A DNA stretch of 64,000 nt from Actinomycetota bacterium (lineage in GTDB: Bacteria; Actinomycetota; JAHEXW01), in assembly GCA_025355855.1 (NCBI GenBank), contig JANXYU010000029.1, forward strand, positions 16,186-80,185, given 5' to 3'. This document shows, in pieces, positions 1 to 8,568 of the stretch; the first letter of the stretch is position 1; every line of letters starts with the position of its first letter. A model generated the notes under the pieces. That model was given only the letters and a program-made list of their open reading frames with translations, searched no databases and was not told where the DNA came from. Position numbers and translations under genes: made by a program.

Positions 1-209
1 AATAGGCGCTCACCGCGTTGTTGCTTTCCTTTAAGTCGGTCGACAAGCTCGGCGCGCAGAACATCGATCTTTCCGTGCAGAATACGGCGCCGATAGGAGA
101 CCCGTTCCTCTTCAGCTCTCAGCTTTTCCAGTGTTTGTTTTAATTCCGCGTCCGGCATACCGGATAGCTCTTTAGCCAGATCGGCGCGTTGCTTCTCGTC
201 ATTGTCCAT
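1..209 (-). CDS. rsiG: RsiG-like c-di-GMP-binding anti-sigma factor (5' part only)
   Basis: Only the first 69 codons are in the window; the gene runs off the left edge. The ATG at 209 opens a charged helical protein. Residues 34-49 show E34-x3-S38-x2-R41-x3-H45-x3-D49. This matches the E(X)3S(X)2R(X)3Q(X)3D helix motif of Streptomyces and Rubrobacter RsiG, with His in place of Gln. RsiG binds cyclic di-GMP and sequesters the WhiG sigma factor; databases often call such proteins aerial mycelium formation protein. One motif copy is visible, as in the single-motif, homodimer-forming Rubrobacter type, but a second copy could lie beyond the edge. The gene follows ribH after 71 bases with no terminator seen, so it may be co-transcribed with the riboflavin genes. 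No WhiG-type sigma gene is present in the window. Confidence 0.72.
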   Translation of the reverse strand, partial: MDNDEKQRADLAKELSGMPDAELKQTLEKLRAEEERVSYRRRILHGKIDVLRAELVDRLKGKQQRGERL

Positions 210-280
210 GCTTTTTTACGCCTTTCCCTTTAGATTCGTGCTAATCGCTCTTTTCGGCTCCCTGTCTGTTGTATTGTATC

Positions 281-772
281 CTACGACGAAAAGCGCTGTA
301 AACCAAGAGCCACGGCGGTTTCGACAACCGAAAGCGCGGTTTCGGCGCCTTTGTTCCCCTTATCGCCGCCGGCTCGCGCTTCAGCCTGGGCGTAGGTATC
401 GGTCGTCAATACTCCGAATCCGACCGGCACCCCGGTATCCAGGCTGACGCGCAGTAACCCTTGCGCAGCCGCGGCGGATACGTAGTCAAAATGCGGCGTC
501 TCTCCCCTAATGACCGCACCCAGCGCGATTATTCCATCGTATTGCCCGGTGTCGGCCAACGATTTTGCCAGAAGCGGCAACTCGAAACACCCGGGAACCC
601 GGTAGACTTCCGTAGCTCGCGCGGCTGCCCCGGCGCGACTCAGCGCTTTCAGCGCCCCGGCCAGCAGTTGGTCTGTAATAGTAGCATTAAAGCGGGCGGC
701 GACCACGGCCAAACGCATGCCGGAAGCGTCCGGCAACCCATCATCGCGAAATAGCTCTTTGTCTTCGGCCAT
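281..772 (-). CDS. ribH: 6,7-dimethyl-8-ribityllumazine synthase
   Basis: Joins 5-amino-6-ribitylamino-uracil with 3,4-dihydroxy-2-butanone 4-phosphate to give lumazine, the step before riboflavin synthase. The 163-residue length is normal for the family. The N-terminal LAVVAARFNATIT strand and the RGETPHFDYV segment, which carries the catalytic His, are both visible. A strong AGGAGG lies 10 bases before the ATG at 772. It is the last riboflavin gene of the operon, 14 bases after ribBA. Expression should follow the FMN riboswitch upstream of ribD. Confidence 0.96.
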   Translation of the reverse strand: MAEDKELFRDDGLPDASGMRLAVVAARFNATITDQLLAGALKALSRAGAAARATEVYRVPGCFELPLLAKSLADTGQYDGIIALGAVIRGETPHFDYVSAAAAQGLLRVSLDTGVPVGFGVLTTDTYAQAEARAGGDKGNKGAETALSVVETAVALGLQRFSS

Positions 773-786
773 CTTTATCCCGCCTC

Positions 787-2001
787 CTATATGGTCAAGT
801 CGTCGTCAAGCAGGTCATGACCAAGTTTAATTTTCTTTGTCTTCAGGTATTGGACGTTACCCGCTTGCGCTTTGACGCGCAGAGGTATCCGCTTTGTAAC
901 CTTTAGCCCGTATCCCTCCAGCCCGACTATTTTTCGCGGGTTGTTGGTCATCAAATGGATTGTGGTCAATCCCAGGTCGGCCAGTATCTGGGCACCGATG
1001 CCGTACGTTCTGAGGTCGGGCGCAAAACCTAGATCAAGGTTCGCCTCAACGGTATCGCGGCCTTGTTCCTGCAGTTCATAGGCCTTAAGTTTGTTTAGCA
1101 GACCAATTCCTCTGCCCTCTTCGGCCATATATAGAAGAACCCCGGAGCCTTCACGTTCGATCATTGCCAGTGCCGTTTCCAATTGCTCACCGCAATCACA
1201 GCGCAATGATTTCATAACGTCCCCGGTCAAGCATTCGGAATGAACGCGCACCAGTACGTCTTTTCGGCCGGCTACGTCGCCTTTTACCAGGGCAACGTGC
1301 GCTTTATCATCCGGCAGAGAACGGTAAGCGACCGCCCTGAAATGGCCAAAGCGGGTCGGCATGTCGACCTCGGCTTCCCGTTCGATCAATCGCTCTGTCC
1401 GGCGTCTGTATTCTATTAGATCCGCGACCGTTATCATTTTTAGACCATGTTCAGTCGCGACTTTCTGCAATTCCGGCACCCGTGCCATAGTGCCGTCTTC
1501 CTGCATAATCTCGCAAATAACACCCGCCGGATACAACCCGGCCAGTCTGGCCAGGTCAACCGCGGCTTCCGTATGTCCGGCCCGGGCCAGCACGCCTCCT
1601 TCGCGGGCGCGCAACGGAAATACATGGCCGGGGCGGCTGATGTCTTCAGGTTTTGTCGCCTGTTCAACTACCGTTTTGACGGTCACGGCGCGGTCACGGG
1701 CCGAGATCCCGGTTGTTATCTTGCCTTTGGCTCCGATGCTAACGTGGAAGGCTGTTTGCTGCTCACTTGTATTGTCCGCGACCATAACGGGGATCTTCAG
1801 CTCGTCCAAACGCGCCCCTGTCATGGGCAGACAGATCAGCCCGCGACCGTAGCGCGCCATGAAATTAATCGCCGCGGCTGTTATCTTGGCCGCCGCCATA
1901 ACGAAATCTCCTTCGTTCTCGCGATCCTCATCATCTGTGACTATAACCATGCGCCCGTGTTTTATATCGTCGAGCGCCGCTTCGATTGTCGCGAAACTCA
2001 C
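787..2001 (-). CDS. ribBA: Bifunctional DHBP synthase / GTP cyclohydrolase II
   Basis: A two-domain enzyme that feeds both branches of riboflavin synthesis. Residues 1 to about 200 are the 3,4-dihydroxy-2-butanone 4-phosphate synthase half, with the [10 protein letters not shown] acidic loop. Residues from about 205 to 404 are GTP cyclohydrolase II, with the zinc ligands in [18 protein letters not shown] and the EEGRGIGL segment. The start is a GTG at 2001 behind AAGGAGG. It overlaps the ribE stop by four bases (GTGA), so translation is probably coupled. The fused form is usual in Gram-positive bacteria. Confidence 0.97.
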   Translation of the reverse strand: MSFATIEAALDDIKHGRMVIVTDDEDRENEGDFVMAAAKITAAAINFMARYGRGLICLPMTGARLDELKIPVMVADNTSEQQTAFHVSIGAKGKITTGISARDRAVTVKTVVEQATKPEDISRPGHVFPLRAREGGVLARAGHTEAAVDLARLAGLYPAGVICEIMQEDGTMARVPELQKVATEHGLKMITVADLIEYRRRTERLIEREAEVDMPTRFGHFRAVAYRSLPDDKAHVALVKGDVAGRKDVLVRVHSECLTGDVMKSLRCDCGEQLETALAMIEREGSGVLLYMAEEGRGIGLLNKLKAYELQEQGRDTVEANLDLGFAPDLRTYGIGAQILADLGLTTIHLMTNNPRKIVGLEGYGLKVTKRIPLRVKAQAGNVQYLKTKKIKLGHDLLDDDLTI

Positions 2002-2576
2002 GGATTCCTCCTTATGTACCTGGCTAGCATATCGACCTCTATGTTCACGGGAGAGCCCTCGCTTTTGGCCCCAAGTGTCGTCACGGCCAAAGTATGCGGA
2101 ATCAACGAAACCGTAAAACCGGTCTCGTTAACGTCGACGACGGTCAGGCTGATGCCGTCTATCGCGACGCTGCCTTTAGGCGCGATAAATTCTAACAACG
2201 CCGGCTCCATCGCAAAACCCAAAATCACGGCGTTCTGTTCAGACACGCTGGACACGATTCGGCCGGCGCAATCGACATGGCCGCTGACGAAATGTCCGCC
2301 TAGACGGTCGCCAACCCGCAACGCCATCTCCAGATTGACCGGGTCGCCAGGTTGCAGGTCGCCCAGATCGGTTTTACGCAGCGTCTCGGGCATGACATCG
2401 GCTGTGAATGTGTCCGGGGCGTCGCCGGTCACTGTGAGACAAACGCCGTTCACCGCAATGCTGTCGCCGATCTTTACGTCATTGAGCCAGTCCTCGGCTC
2501 TAATCACGAGACGCGGCGAGGCGCCTACATCTATTTCTACAACGCGCCCTAGTTTCTCTATGATTCCAGAAAACAT
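1998..2576 (-). CDS. ribE: Riboflavin synthase alpha chain
   Basis: Dismutates two lumazine molecules to riboflavin. Two internally similar lumazine-binding repeats are visible: [12 protein letters not shown] at the N-terminus and MFSGII-like features again near residue 97 ([23 protein letters not shown]). I choose the second ATG (2576), not the first (2582): GGGAGG sits 7 bases before 2576 but only 1 base before 2582, and the protein then begins MFSGII as in the family. Length is 192 residues. It lies between ribD and ribBA and overlaps ribBA by four bases. Confidence 0.95.
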   Translation of the reverse strand: MFSGIIEKLGRVVEIDVGASPRLVIRAEDWLNDVKIGDSIAVNGVCLTVTGDAPDTFTADVMPETLRKTDLGDLQPGDPVNLEMALRVGDRLGGHFVSGHVDCAGRIVSSVSEQNAVILGFAMEPALLEFIAPKGSVAIDGISLTVVDVNETGFTVSLIPHTLAVTTLGAKSEGSPVNIEVDMLARYIRRNP

Positions 2577-2603
2577 GTCCATTCCTCCCGATGACGCGTT
2601 CCC

Positions 2604-3704
2604 TTAGGTTTGTGGGTACGCTTCGATCATGATGTCTTCGCCAACGGTTTGGCATGTTTCAAAGCGCAGTCCGCGAGCGTCTTTAATGTCTTCGACGCCG
2701 ACTCCGCCGTAAAAGCCAAGTGCCGCCGTGCCGCCAATGAGCTTAGGCGCAATGAAGAATACGTACTTGTCGACTAAGCCTTCGGTGATGAAGGCCGTTG
2801 TCAACGCGGCTCCGCCCTCGACCATTATCGAGACCATACCGCGTTGCCCCAATTCGCGCAGAAGCCGCTGCAGGTCGATGCGCTCACCGTGACGCGGCAC
2901 AACCATGATCTCAGCTCCCGCCGCGCTCAGTTTCTGAGACGCGTCCAGACTCATCAAATCGGTCGTGGCGATAATCGTCGTCTGCTCAGGCGCTCCCTGA
3001 ATGACTAAAGCGCTTGCCGGTATCCTGCCTTTTCCATCAACAACGACGCGAACAGGCTGGTGTCCATTGTAGCCGTCCAGGCGAACGTCAAGCCGCGGAT
3101 CGTCTGCCAGCACCGTGCCGATTCCGGTTAAAACGACATCGTTAACGCTTCTTAAGGTATGGACCCGGTTCCTCGCCGGCTCTCCGGTAATCCAGCGCGA
3201 GCTGCCTGTTTTAGTGGCGATGCGGCCGTCTAGGCTCATCGCTGTCTTAAGGGTCACAAAAGGCAAACCGCTGGTAATATACTTGTTATACGCCTCGTTC
3301 AACCTCTTGGCCTCATCCGTCAGCGGGCCTTCCTCAACGGTCACTCCAGCGGCCCGCAAGGCCAGCACCCCTCGTCCGCTCACCGCCGGATTCGGGTCGA
3401 GAGTGCCGAAGATAACGCGGTTGATCCCGGCTTTAACAATTGCGTCCGTGCAAGGCGGTGTTCTTCCGTGAGTATTGCAGGGTTCTAAACTGACGTACAT
3501 CGTGCCGCCGTAAGCCGCTTGTCCCGCCGCCTGCAAGGCATTAACCTCGGCATGCGGTCCGCCCGCATACTGATGCCAACCCTCGCCCACGATACCGCCC
3601 GATTGAACGATAACGGCCCCGACCGCCGGATTCGGGCTTGTTTGCCCTAGTCCGCGGCCGCCAAGTTCGATCGCGCGCTGCATGAATCGATCGTGTTCTG
3701 CCAA
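2604..3704 (-). CDS. ribD: Bifunctional pyrimidine deaminase / reductase
   Basis: Carries out the deamination and reduction steps that follow GTP cyclohydrolase II. The N-terminal deaminase domain has HAEVNAL (zinc His and catalytic Glu) and PCNTHGRTPPC (the two zinc Cys). The C-terminal reductase has KTAMSLDGRIAT and an EGGAAL segment near residue 295. The open frame extends to 3722, but AGGGAG lies inside that extension, 6 bases before a TTG at 3704, so TTG is the better start and gives 366 residues. It is the first gene after the FMN riboswitch and its terminator. Confidence 0.95.
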   Translation of the reverse strand: MAEHDRFMQRAIELGGRGLGQTSPNPAVGAVIVQSGGIVGEGWHQYAGGPHAEVNALQAAGQAAYGGTMYVSLEPCNTHGRTPPCTDAIVKAGINRVIFGTLDPNPAVSGRGVLALRAAGVTVEEGPLTDEAKRLNEAYNKYITSGLPFVTLKTAMSLDGRIATKTGSSRWITGEPARNRVHTLRSVNDVVLTGIGTVLADDPRLDVRLDGYNGHQPVRVVVDGKGRIPASALVIQGAPEQTTIIATTDLMSLDASQKLSAAGAEIMVVPRHGERIDLQRLLRELGQRGMVSIMVEGGAALTTAFITEGLVDKYVFFIAPKLIGGTAALGFYGGVGVEDIKDARGLRFETCQTVGEDIMIEAYPQT

Positions 3705-3724
3705 GACTCTCTCCCTATTCAAAC

Positions 3725-3754
3725 AAAAAACGCCCGATGCCAGTGCATCAAGCG
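3725..3754 (-). terminator. Intrinsic terminator of the FMN riboswitch
   Basis: On the minus strand a 10-base-pair stem (3745-3754 with 3731-3740, including two G-U pairs) closes a 4-base loop and is followed directly by six T. It lies between the aptamer and the ribD Shine-Dalgarno. This is the layout of a transcription-attenuating riboswitch: FMN-bound aptamer leads to termination before ribD. Confidence 0.85.
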
Positions 3755-3802
3755 CCGCGTCCCAAACGTTCGTGTTCGCTAAATAGTTATTAGACGGCGC
3801 CC

Positions 3803-3934
3803 TCTTTCATCCGGACTATACCGTCGGCTCCGGCTTATATCGGAATCTACTCCGATCTAAGAATCGGAGCTCGCGGGCTGTCCACCGTTGTGGGTTACCG
3901 CCGGTCGGGAATCTCACCCTGCCCTGAAGGCTGT
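3803..3934 (-). promoter_or_regulatory. FMN riboswitch (RFN element) aptamer
   Basis: Read on the minus strand, the RFN landmarks appear in order: TTCAGGGCAGGGTGAGATTC, then CCGACCGGCGGTAA, then AGCCCGCGAGC, a variable stem-loop (CTCCGATTCTTAGATCGGAG), then CCGACGG and TATAGTCCGGATGAAAGAGG. These are the conserved junction segments of the six-stem aptamer. The gene downstream is ribD, as expected. It should shut off the rib operon when FMN is plentiful. Confidence 0.96.
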
Positions 3935-3940
3935 GTGTGA

Positions 3941-3969
3941 ATTATATCATCAATCGTCGCGACTGCGAA
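3941..3969 (-). promoter_or_regulatory. Promoter of the riboflavin operon
   Basis: TATAAT (3941-3946) and TTCGCA (3964-3969) are separated by exactly 17 bases. The predicted transcript starts near 3934, at the 5' edge of the aptamer. The promoter lies inside the last codons of the upstream zinc-protease gene. The rib genes can therefore be transcribed independently of the priA-def-fmt genes. Confidence 0.7.
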
Positions 3970-4651
3970 GAATCAGGTATAGGAGCGTGACCACAGCGGA
4001 CGCGGCGGCCGCCACATATGTTAGCGCCGCGGCGCTCAATACCCGGCGCGTGGGCTGGTATTCGTCGCCGGTGATGATACCGCTGTCGGCCAGTTGGGCC
4101 ATCGCTCGGCGGCTGGCGTTGAACTCAACAGGCAATGTGACAATTTGAAACAAGACCGCTATGGCAAAAATGACTATCCCGATATTCATGATCAGATAAC
4201 CTACCGAGGAATGAAACCAACCCACGACCAGCAGGCCGACGAAAAACATCGGAATCGCCATCTGGCTGCCGAAATTTGCGGCCGGTACTAGGCCGGCTCG
4301 CAGGCGCATCGGCCAGTAGCCGCGGGCGTCCTGCATCGCGTGGCCCGCTTCATGGGCCGCGACACCCAGCGCCGCTAACGACAAGCCATCATATACATCG
4401 GGTGACAAGTGGAGAATGCGCGCCCGGGGATCGTAGTTGTCGCTCAAATTACCTTGGACCTTATCAATCGCGACATCTTGAAGGTTATTGCTGTCCAACA
4501 ACCGGCGGCTCGCTTGCGCGCCTGTCAGACCGGAAAGGGGCGCCACCTGGGAATACTTACGAAACGCTGACTTCACCCTGTACTGCGCAAAGAGGGTAAA
4601 GATTAAAACTGGCGCCATTAGTATCAGGTAAAGAGGGTCAAAGAAAAACAT
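3950..4651 (-). CDS. YugP-family membrane zinc metallopeptidase
   Basis: A 233-residue integral membrane protein of the neutral zinc metallopeptidase family (Zn_peptidase_2, YugP-like). Residues 4-22 form a membrane anchor. The metal motif AHEAGHAM lies near residue 99, and two hydrophobic helices follow (about 130-150 and 155-175). The downstream segment LPVEFNASRRA provides the likely third zinc ligand and is typical of the family. A further hydrophobic helix closes the protein. It sits 4 bases after fmt, in an operon with priA, def and fmt. The physiological substrate of the family is not settled. Confidence 0.88.
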   Translation of the reverse strand: MFFFDPLYLILMAPVLIFTLFAQYRVKSAFRKYSQVAPLSGLTGAQASRRLLDSNNLQDVAIDKVQGNLSDNYDPRARILHLSPDVYDGLSLAALGVAAHEAGHAMQDARGYWPMRLRAGLVPAANFGSQMAIPMFFVGLLVVGWFHSSVGYLIMNIGIVIFAIAVLFQIVTLPVEFNASRRAMAQLADSGIITGDEYQPTRRVLSAAALTYVAAAASAVVTLLYLILRSRDD

Positions 4652-4655
4652 AGGT

Positions 4656-5585
4656 TTATTCTACCACTGCTCCCGGCCGAGGCCGGTAGCCTCGATTGAA
4701 CTCCGCCCCTGTTAATCGGGCACGGCCCGCCGGCTGCAATTCGAGTAATAGTAAAGCGCCTGAACCGCAAGCAATCACGGGTCCGGCTGCGGTTAGTTCA
4801 ACAATCGTGCCGGGGGTTGCCGGCTCCGCCAGCGGCCGAGCGGCCGCGCGCCAGACTTTGATCCGACCGCCTGCGAACATGAAATATGCTCCCGGATTCG
4901 GATTAAGACCGCGCACGAGGTTCTTAAGATTAATGGCGTCACCCGCCCAGTTTAACTTGGCTTCGGCTTTGTCGATTTTGGACGCGTACGTCGCGCCGTC
5001 CGATTGGGGCCGCCAAACCGCTTGGCCGCTTTCAATCAGGTCAAGTGCATCCAATAGCAATTCCGCTCCTACCAGGCTGAGTTTGCCGAACATGTCGCCG
5101 GCCGTGTCATCCGCCTCGATTGGTAGCGTAGCCGTTAGCAGGGTTTCACCGGTATCAACCTCCGGTGCGACCTTAACAATCGTCACTCCGGTTTCGGTGT
5201 CGCCGTTGATCACCGCTCTTTGAATGGGCGCCGCCCCGCGATAGCGAGGCAAAATCGAGCCGTGAATGTTTATCGCTCCGAACCGCGGTTCTGTCCATGC
5301 CCAAGACGGCAGTATGCGCCCATAGGCGGCGACTACCACCAATTCCGGTTGATAGGACATAAATCTGTCTTGGGCCGCCTGATCGCGTAGGGATTCCGGC
5401 TGCCAGACCGTCACGCCGCCAGCCGCGGCAGCAGTATGCACCGGGGTAGGAATCATCTTAAGACCACGTCCGCTTGGCCGGTCGGGCTGGCTGATTGCGA
5501 CCACGAGTTCGTGGCGGCTCTCCAGGAGAGCCAGTAACGGCGGGACGGCGAAAGCGCCCGTACCCATATAGGCGAGCCGGATTAT
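4656..5585 (-). CDS. fmt: Methionyl-tRNA formyltransferase with a probable AUA/AUC start
   Basis: Formylates Met-tRNA(fMet) for initiation. The catalytic block NIHGSILPRYRGAAPI and a C-terminal OB-like domain are visible. The first ATG (5567) starts at MGTGAFAVP, which would cut off the first beta strand. In-frame codons just upstream read IIRLAY, giving I-R-L-A-Y-M-G-T, which lines up with the M-R-I-V-F-M-G-T opening common in Fmt. No ATG, GTG or TTG is available there. The candidates are ATA at 5585-5583, overlapping the def stop as ATAA, or the ATC next to it. A GAGAGG lies 7 bases before the ATA, whereas the nearest Shine-Dalgarno-like site is 18 bases from the ATG. Function is certain; the start is inference. 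Confidence 0.93.
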   Translation of the reverse strand: MIRLAYMGTGAFAVPPLLALLESRHELVVAISQPDRPSGRGLKMIPTPVHTAAAAGGVTVWQPESLRDQAAQDRFMSYQPELVVVAAYGRILPSWAWTEPRFGAINIHGSILPRYRGAAPIQRAVINGDTETGVTIVKVAPEVDTGETLLTATLPIEADDTAGDMFGKLSLVGAELLLDALDLIESGQAVWRPQSDGATYASKIDKAEAKLNWAGDAINLKNLVRGLNPNPGAYFMFAGGRIKVWRAAARPLAEPATPGTIVELTAAGPVIACGSGALLLLELQPAGRARLTGAEFNRGYRPRPGAVVE

Positions 5586-6073
5586 CCTCTGTCCTCTCGA
5601 ATCATTTCGTGGATAAGGCGGCGCCGTTCTTCTTCGGTTGTGCGGTCAACAATCATCACGCCGTTCAAGTGATCAATCTCATGTTGAAAAAGCCTAGCCA
5701 ACAAGCCTTCGGCATCTATCTCTTGGATTGCGCCAAGCTCGTCGAACGCCTTGATCTTTACGGCCGCGCGACGACGTACAGTTACCTCGCCGCCGGGGAT
5801 ACTTAAACAGCCTTCCGTATCTTCCTCCATTTCAGGGCTTTCCCACACTACTTGCGGATTGAGCATGACGCGCAGGCCCTCGCCCATATCGTAAACAAAG
5901 ATACGCTTTAGGATGCCGACCTGGGGCGCGGCTAAGCCTAAGCCCTTCGCCTCGCGCAAGGTATCGGTCATATCGTTGATTATCGTCTTCAGCTCAGCCG
6001 AATCGATATCCCCTTCCGGAACCGGATATCTTAACACCGGATCGCCCAATTTATGAATCGACAGAACCATCAC
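5582..6073 (-). CDS. def: Peptide deformylase
   Basis: Removes the formyl group that Fmt adds, so the two adjacent genes act at opposite ends of the same cycle. All three family motifs are present in 163 residues: GLGLAAPQVG, EGCLSIPG (metal Cys) and HEIDHLNG (two metal His and the catalytic Glu). It follows priA after about 20 bases, and its stop overlaps the proposed fmt start. Confidence 0.97.
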   Translation of the reverse strand: MMVLSIHKLGDPVLRYPVPEGDIDSAELKTIINDMTDTLREAKGLGLAAPQVGILKRIFVYDMGEGLRVMLNPQVVWESPEMEEDTEGCLSIPGGEVTVRRRAAVKIKAFDELGAIQEIDAEGLLARLFQHEIDHLNGVMIVDRTTEEERRRLIHEMIREDRG

Positions 6074-6094
6074 TAACCTCCTCTGATAAGCATA

Positions 6095-8386
6095 TCAGAG
6101 GAGACTCATCGGGTCGACGTCATAGGTCAGGGCAGGCCCGTCGCGGCCGTCGCGCGGCACTAGGCTCCCATAAACGTCGCGTAAGAAGCGTTTGACCGCC
6201 GGGTCTCCGTCGGTCTTCAGCAAGATGTGCCAACGGTAACGGTTTTTCAGCCGGCTCAGCGGTGCCGGAGCCGGTCCCAGCAGTTCTTTAACGCTGGGCA
6301 GCAGGCCGTCCCCCATCTTGTCTCGCACCAGGTCGGCAGCCCTGTTTGCCAGCGCAATAGCCGCGTCTTCGTCAGTGGCTGATATCCCGATATTGATCAG
6401 TTCAGAGAATGGAGGATAATCCAACGCGTCTCGCAGCGTCACTTCGTGTTCATAGAAGGTGTCGTAGTCGCCGGTCAGTAGGGCTTGAATCGCATAGTTG
6501 TCTGGGTTATACGTTTGAACTAATACTTTGCCCGACGACGCCCCTCGCCCGGCCCTACCTCCCACCTGCATCATCAATTGAAAAGTTCGCTCGCCAGCTC
6601 GAAAATCAGGCAGGTTCAAAGCTGTATCAGCGTTTATTATGCCCACGAGCGTAACGTCTGGGAAGTCAAGGCCTTTTGCAATCATTTGCGTGCCTAATAG
6701 AATTCCCCCCGTCTGGGCTCGAAAGGCGACCAGCTTTGTTCGGTGCGCGTCTTTGGCGGTTGTTGTGTCTGAATCCATCCGTGTTAGCGGCGTGTCCGGG
6801 TAGAGTTCTTTGAGTTCGGATTCGACACGTTCCGTGCCCGCGCCGAAAAAGCCGATCCCGCGTCCCCCGCACTCCGGACAGACCGATGGAGCCGGTTCGG
6901 TGAAGCCGCAATGATGACACATCAGGGCTCTCTCGCGGCTGTGATAGGTCAAAGACACGTTGCAGCGAACGCAATTTATGACATGACCGCAATCACGGCA
7001 GATAATAAAATTGGCGAAACCGCGACGATTAAGAAACAAGATAGCTTTGTCGCCGCGCCTTATCGTCTCACTCAGTTCGTCCAGTAAACGCGTGCTGAAA
7101 AAACCAGACTCACCGACGCGCTCGGCGGACTTCATGTCCACTATCTCCACAGTGGGCATCGGCCGGTCTTCAATGCGCTTTGTCAGTTTGACCAGGCGGT
7201 ACTCGGACTTGTCCGCATGGTAGCGGCTCTCGACAGAGGGGGTGGCGCTCCCCATTATGACGCCGGCCCTAGACAATTCCGCTCGCTTTATCGCGACCTC
7301 GCGAGCGTGATAGCGTGGCGTGCGGTCTTGTTTGTAGCTAGGCTCGTGCTCCTCATCAATGACGATCAGACCAAGGTTTTCGACCGGCGCCCAGACAGCC
7401 GAGCGCGCCCCCACGACAACCGAGTAGCTGCCGTCGCGAATACGCCGCCACTGGTCGTACCGCTCGCCCAGACCTAGCCCGCTATGGAGAACGGCAACTT
7501 TTCCCCCGAACCGTGTTCGGAAGCGGCTAACCGTTTGCGGTGTCAGCGCGATTTCGGGAACGAGAGCGATGGCCGTCTGACCCCGTTCCAGAACACGTTC
7601 AATGGCGCGCAGATAGATCTCTGTTTTGCCACTGCCGGTCACACCTTGCAAGAGAAACGGACGGCCACCCGAGTCGGACCCGGTTATGGCCGTCAAGGCC
7701 TGCTGTTGTTCCGCAGTAAGCTGCAGATCTAGCGGCAGCTCTTCGGGATATGTAAAGTCCGGTTCGCGGTAGGTGTCTTCCATATATAAAGCCACCAGTC
7801 CCTTGGCGGCGAGAGCCCGCAGCGTAGCTGACGAGGCTCCGGTGAATGCCGCTACCCGATGAGCCGGCAACGGGCCGTCGGCCAGAGCTCGCAACGCTGC
7901 CGCCTGCCGCGGCGCGCGGCTTAATTCTAAAGCCGCTTGCAGCGCTTCGTCCGCCGTTATCATAAGCCTGGCATATCTCTCTTTTTTAATGTTTACTTGA
8001 GGTTGAGATATTGAGTACCGGGGTTCTTTGTCGGCAGCCGACGTCTCCTGCCGCAACCGGCGACTTCGGCCGGGCGGCAACATCAGTCGGATTACATCAG
8101 ACACCGAGCAGATATATTTTTCGGCGGTCCAGATGGCCAGGGAAGCCATGGTTTCGTCAAAAGCGCGCGGTTCGGCCAAAACTGCCTTGATCAATTGATG
8201 TTTAGATCGGGACGGTTGGGCTAGAACTTCGATCACGTAGCCGAGCCGAGGCGTTTTTCCGAAAGGCACGACGACCGTGGCGCCGACTTGGGCGCTTTCG
8301 ATCAATGTCTCTGGAATCTCATACTCAAAAGGCCGGTCGATACCTTTGGCCGAAATATCTATGATTACTGACGCGTAGCCAGACAT
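6095..8386 (-). CDS. priA: Primosomal replication-restart helicase PriA
   Basis: A 763-residue 3'-5' DNA helicase that reloads the replisome at stalled forks. The N-terminal third is the DNA-binding and winged-helix region. The helicase core shows Walker A in GVTGSGKTEIY and the DEEH Walker B in VIDEEHEPSYKQ. A zinc-binding insert follows with paired cysteines (CRDCGHVINCVRC, CHHCGF, CPECGG), then motifs V and VI (GTQMIAKGLDF, QVGGRAGRG). The ATG at 8386 follows AAAGGG. It heads priA-def-fmt-zinc protease, a common gene order in Gram-positive bacteria. Confidence 0.97.
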   Translation of the reverse strand: MSGYASVIIDISAKGIDRPFEYEIPETLIESAQVGATVVVPFGKTPRLGYVIEVLAQPSRSKHQLIKAVLAEPRAFDETMASLAIWTAEKYICSVSDVIRLMLPPGRSRRLRQETSAADKEPRYSISQPQVNIKKERYARLMITADEALQAALELSRAPRQAAALRALADGPLPAHRVAAFTGASSATLRALAAKGLVALYMEDTYREPDFTYPEELPLDLQLTAEQQQALTAITGSDSGGRPFLLQGVTGSGKTEIYLRAIERVLERGQTAIALVPEIALTPQTVSRFRTRFGGKVAVLHSGLGLGERYDQWRRIRDGSYSVVVGARSAVWAPVENLGLIVIDEEHEPSYKQDRTPRYHAREVAIKRAELSRAGVIMGSATPSVESRYHADKSEYRLVKLTKRIEDRPMPTVEIVDMKSAERVGESGFFSTRLLDELSETIRRGDKAILFLNRRGFANFIICRDCGHVINCVRCNVSLTYHSRERALMCHHCGFTEPAPSVCPECGGRGIGFFGAGTERVESELKELYPDTPLTRMDSDTTTAKDAHRTKLVAFRAQTGGILLGTQMIAKGLDFPDVTLVGIINADTALNLPDFRAGERTFQLMMQVGGRAGRGASSGKVLVQTYNPDNYAIQALLTGDYDTFYEHEVTLRDALDYPPFSELINIGISATDEDAAIALANRAADLVRDKMGDGLLPSVKELLGPAPAPLSRLKNRYRWHILLKTDGDPAVKRFLRDVYGSLVPRDGRDGPALTYDVDPMSLL

Positions 8387-8436
8387 TTAGGCCCTTTCGA
8401 CCTTAAAGATTCAAGGATTGACTCCGTCTAACGAAG

Positions 8437-8514
8437 TGGTCGGGCGGGCGGGATTCGAACCCGCGGCCTCTAGACCCCCAGTCTAGTGCGCTAACCAAGC
8501 TGCGCTACCGCCCG
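8437..8514 (-). tRNA. tRNA-Pro (anticodon GGG)
   Basis: A full cloverleaf reads on the minus strand. The acceptor pairs CGGGCGG with CCGCCCG; the D arm is GCGC/GCGC; the anticodon arm CTAGA/TCTAG holds the loop CTGGGGG, giving anticodon GGG. The T arm is GCGGG TTCGAAT CCCGC. The discriminator is A and the CCA end is encoded (8437-8439). The 5' C of the acceptor is typical of bacterial tRNA-Pro. Confidence 0.97.
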
Positions 8515-8529
8515 ACGCTTAAGTTTTAC

Positions 8530-8559
8530 ATTATAGCTATCGGGGCGATGAAACGCCAA
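8530..8559 (-). promoter_or_regulatory. Probable promoter of tRNA-Pro
   Basis: TATAAT (8530-8535) lies 15 bases before the mature 5' end of the tRNA. A weaker TTGGCG (8554-8559) is 18 bases further up. The site is just past the stop of the upstream HD-GYP gene. Confidence 0.5.
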
Positions 8560-8568
8560 AATGAGCGG

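Noticed and set aside
1447..2607. Long plus-strand open frame of 386 codons
   Set aside because: It is antisense to ribBA and ribE, has no family features and no Shine-Dalgarno; both real genes are certain.
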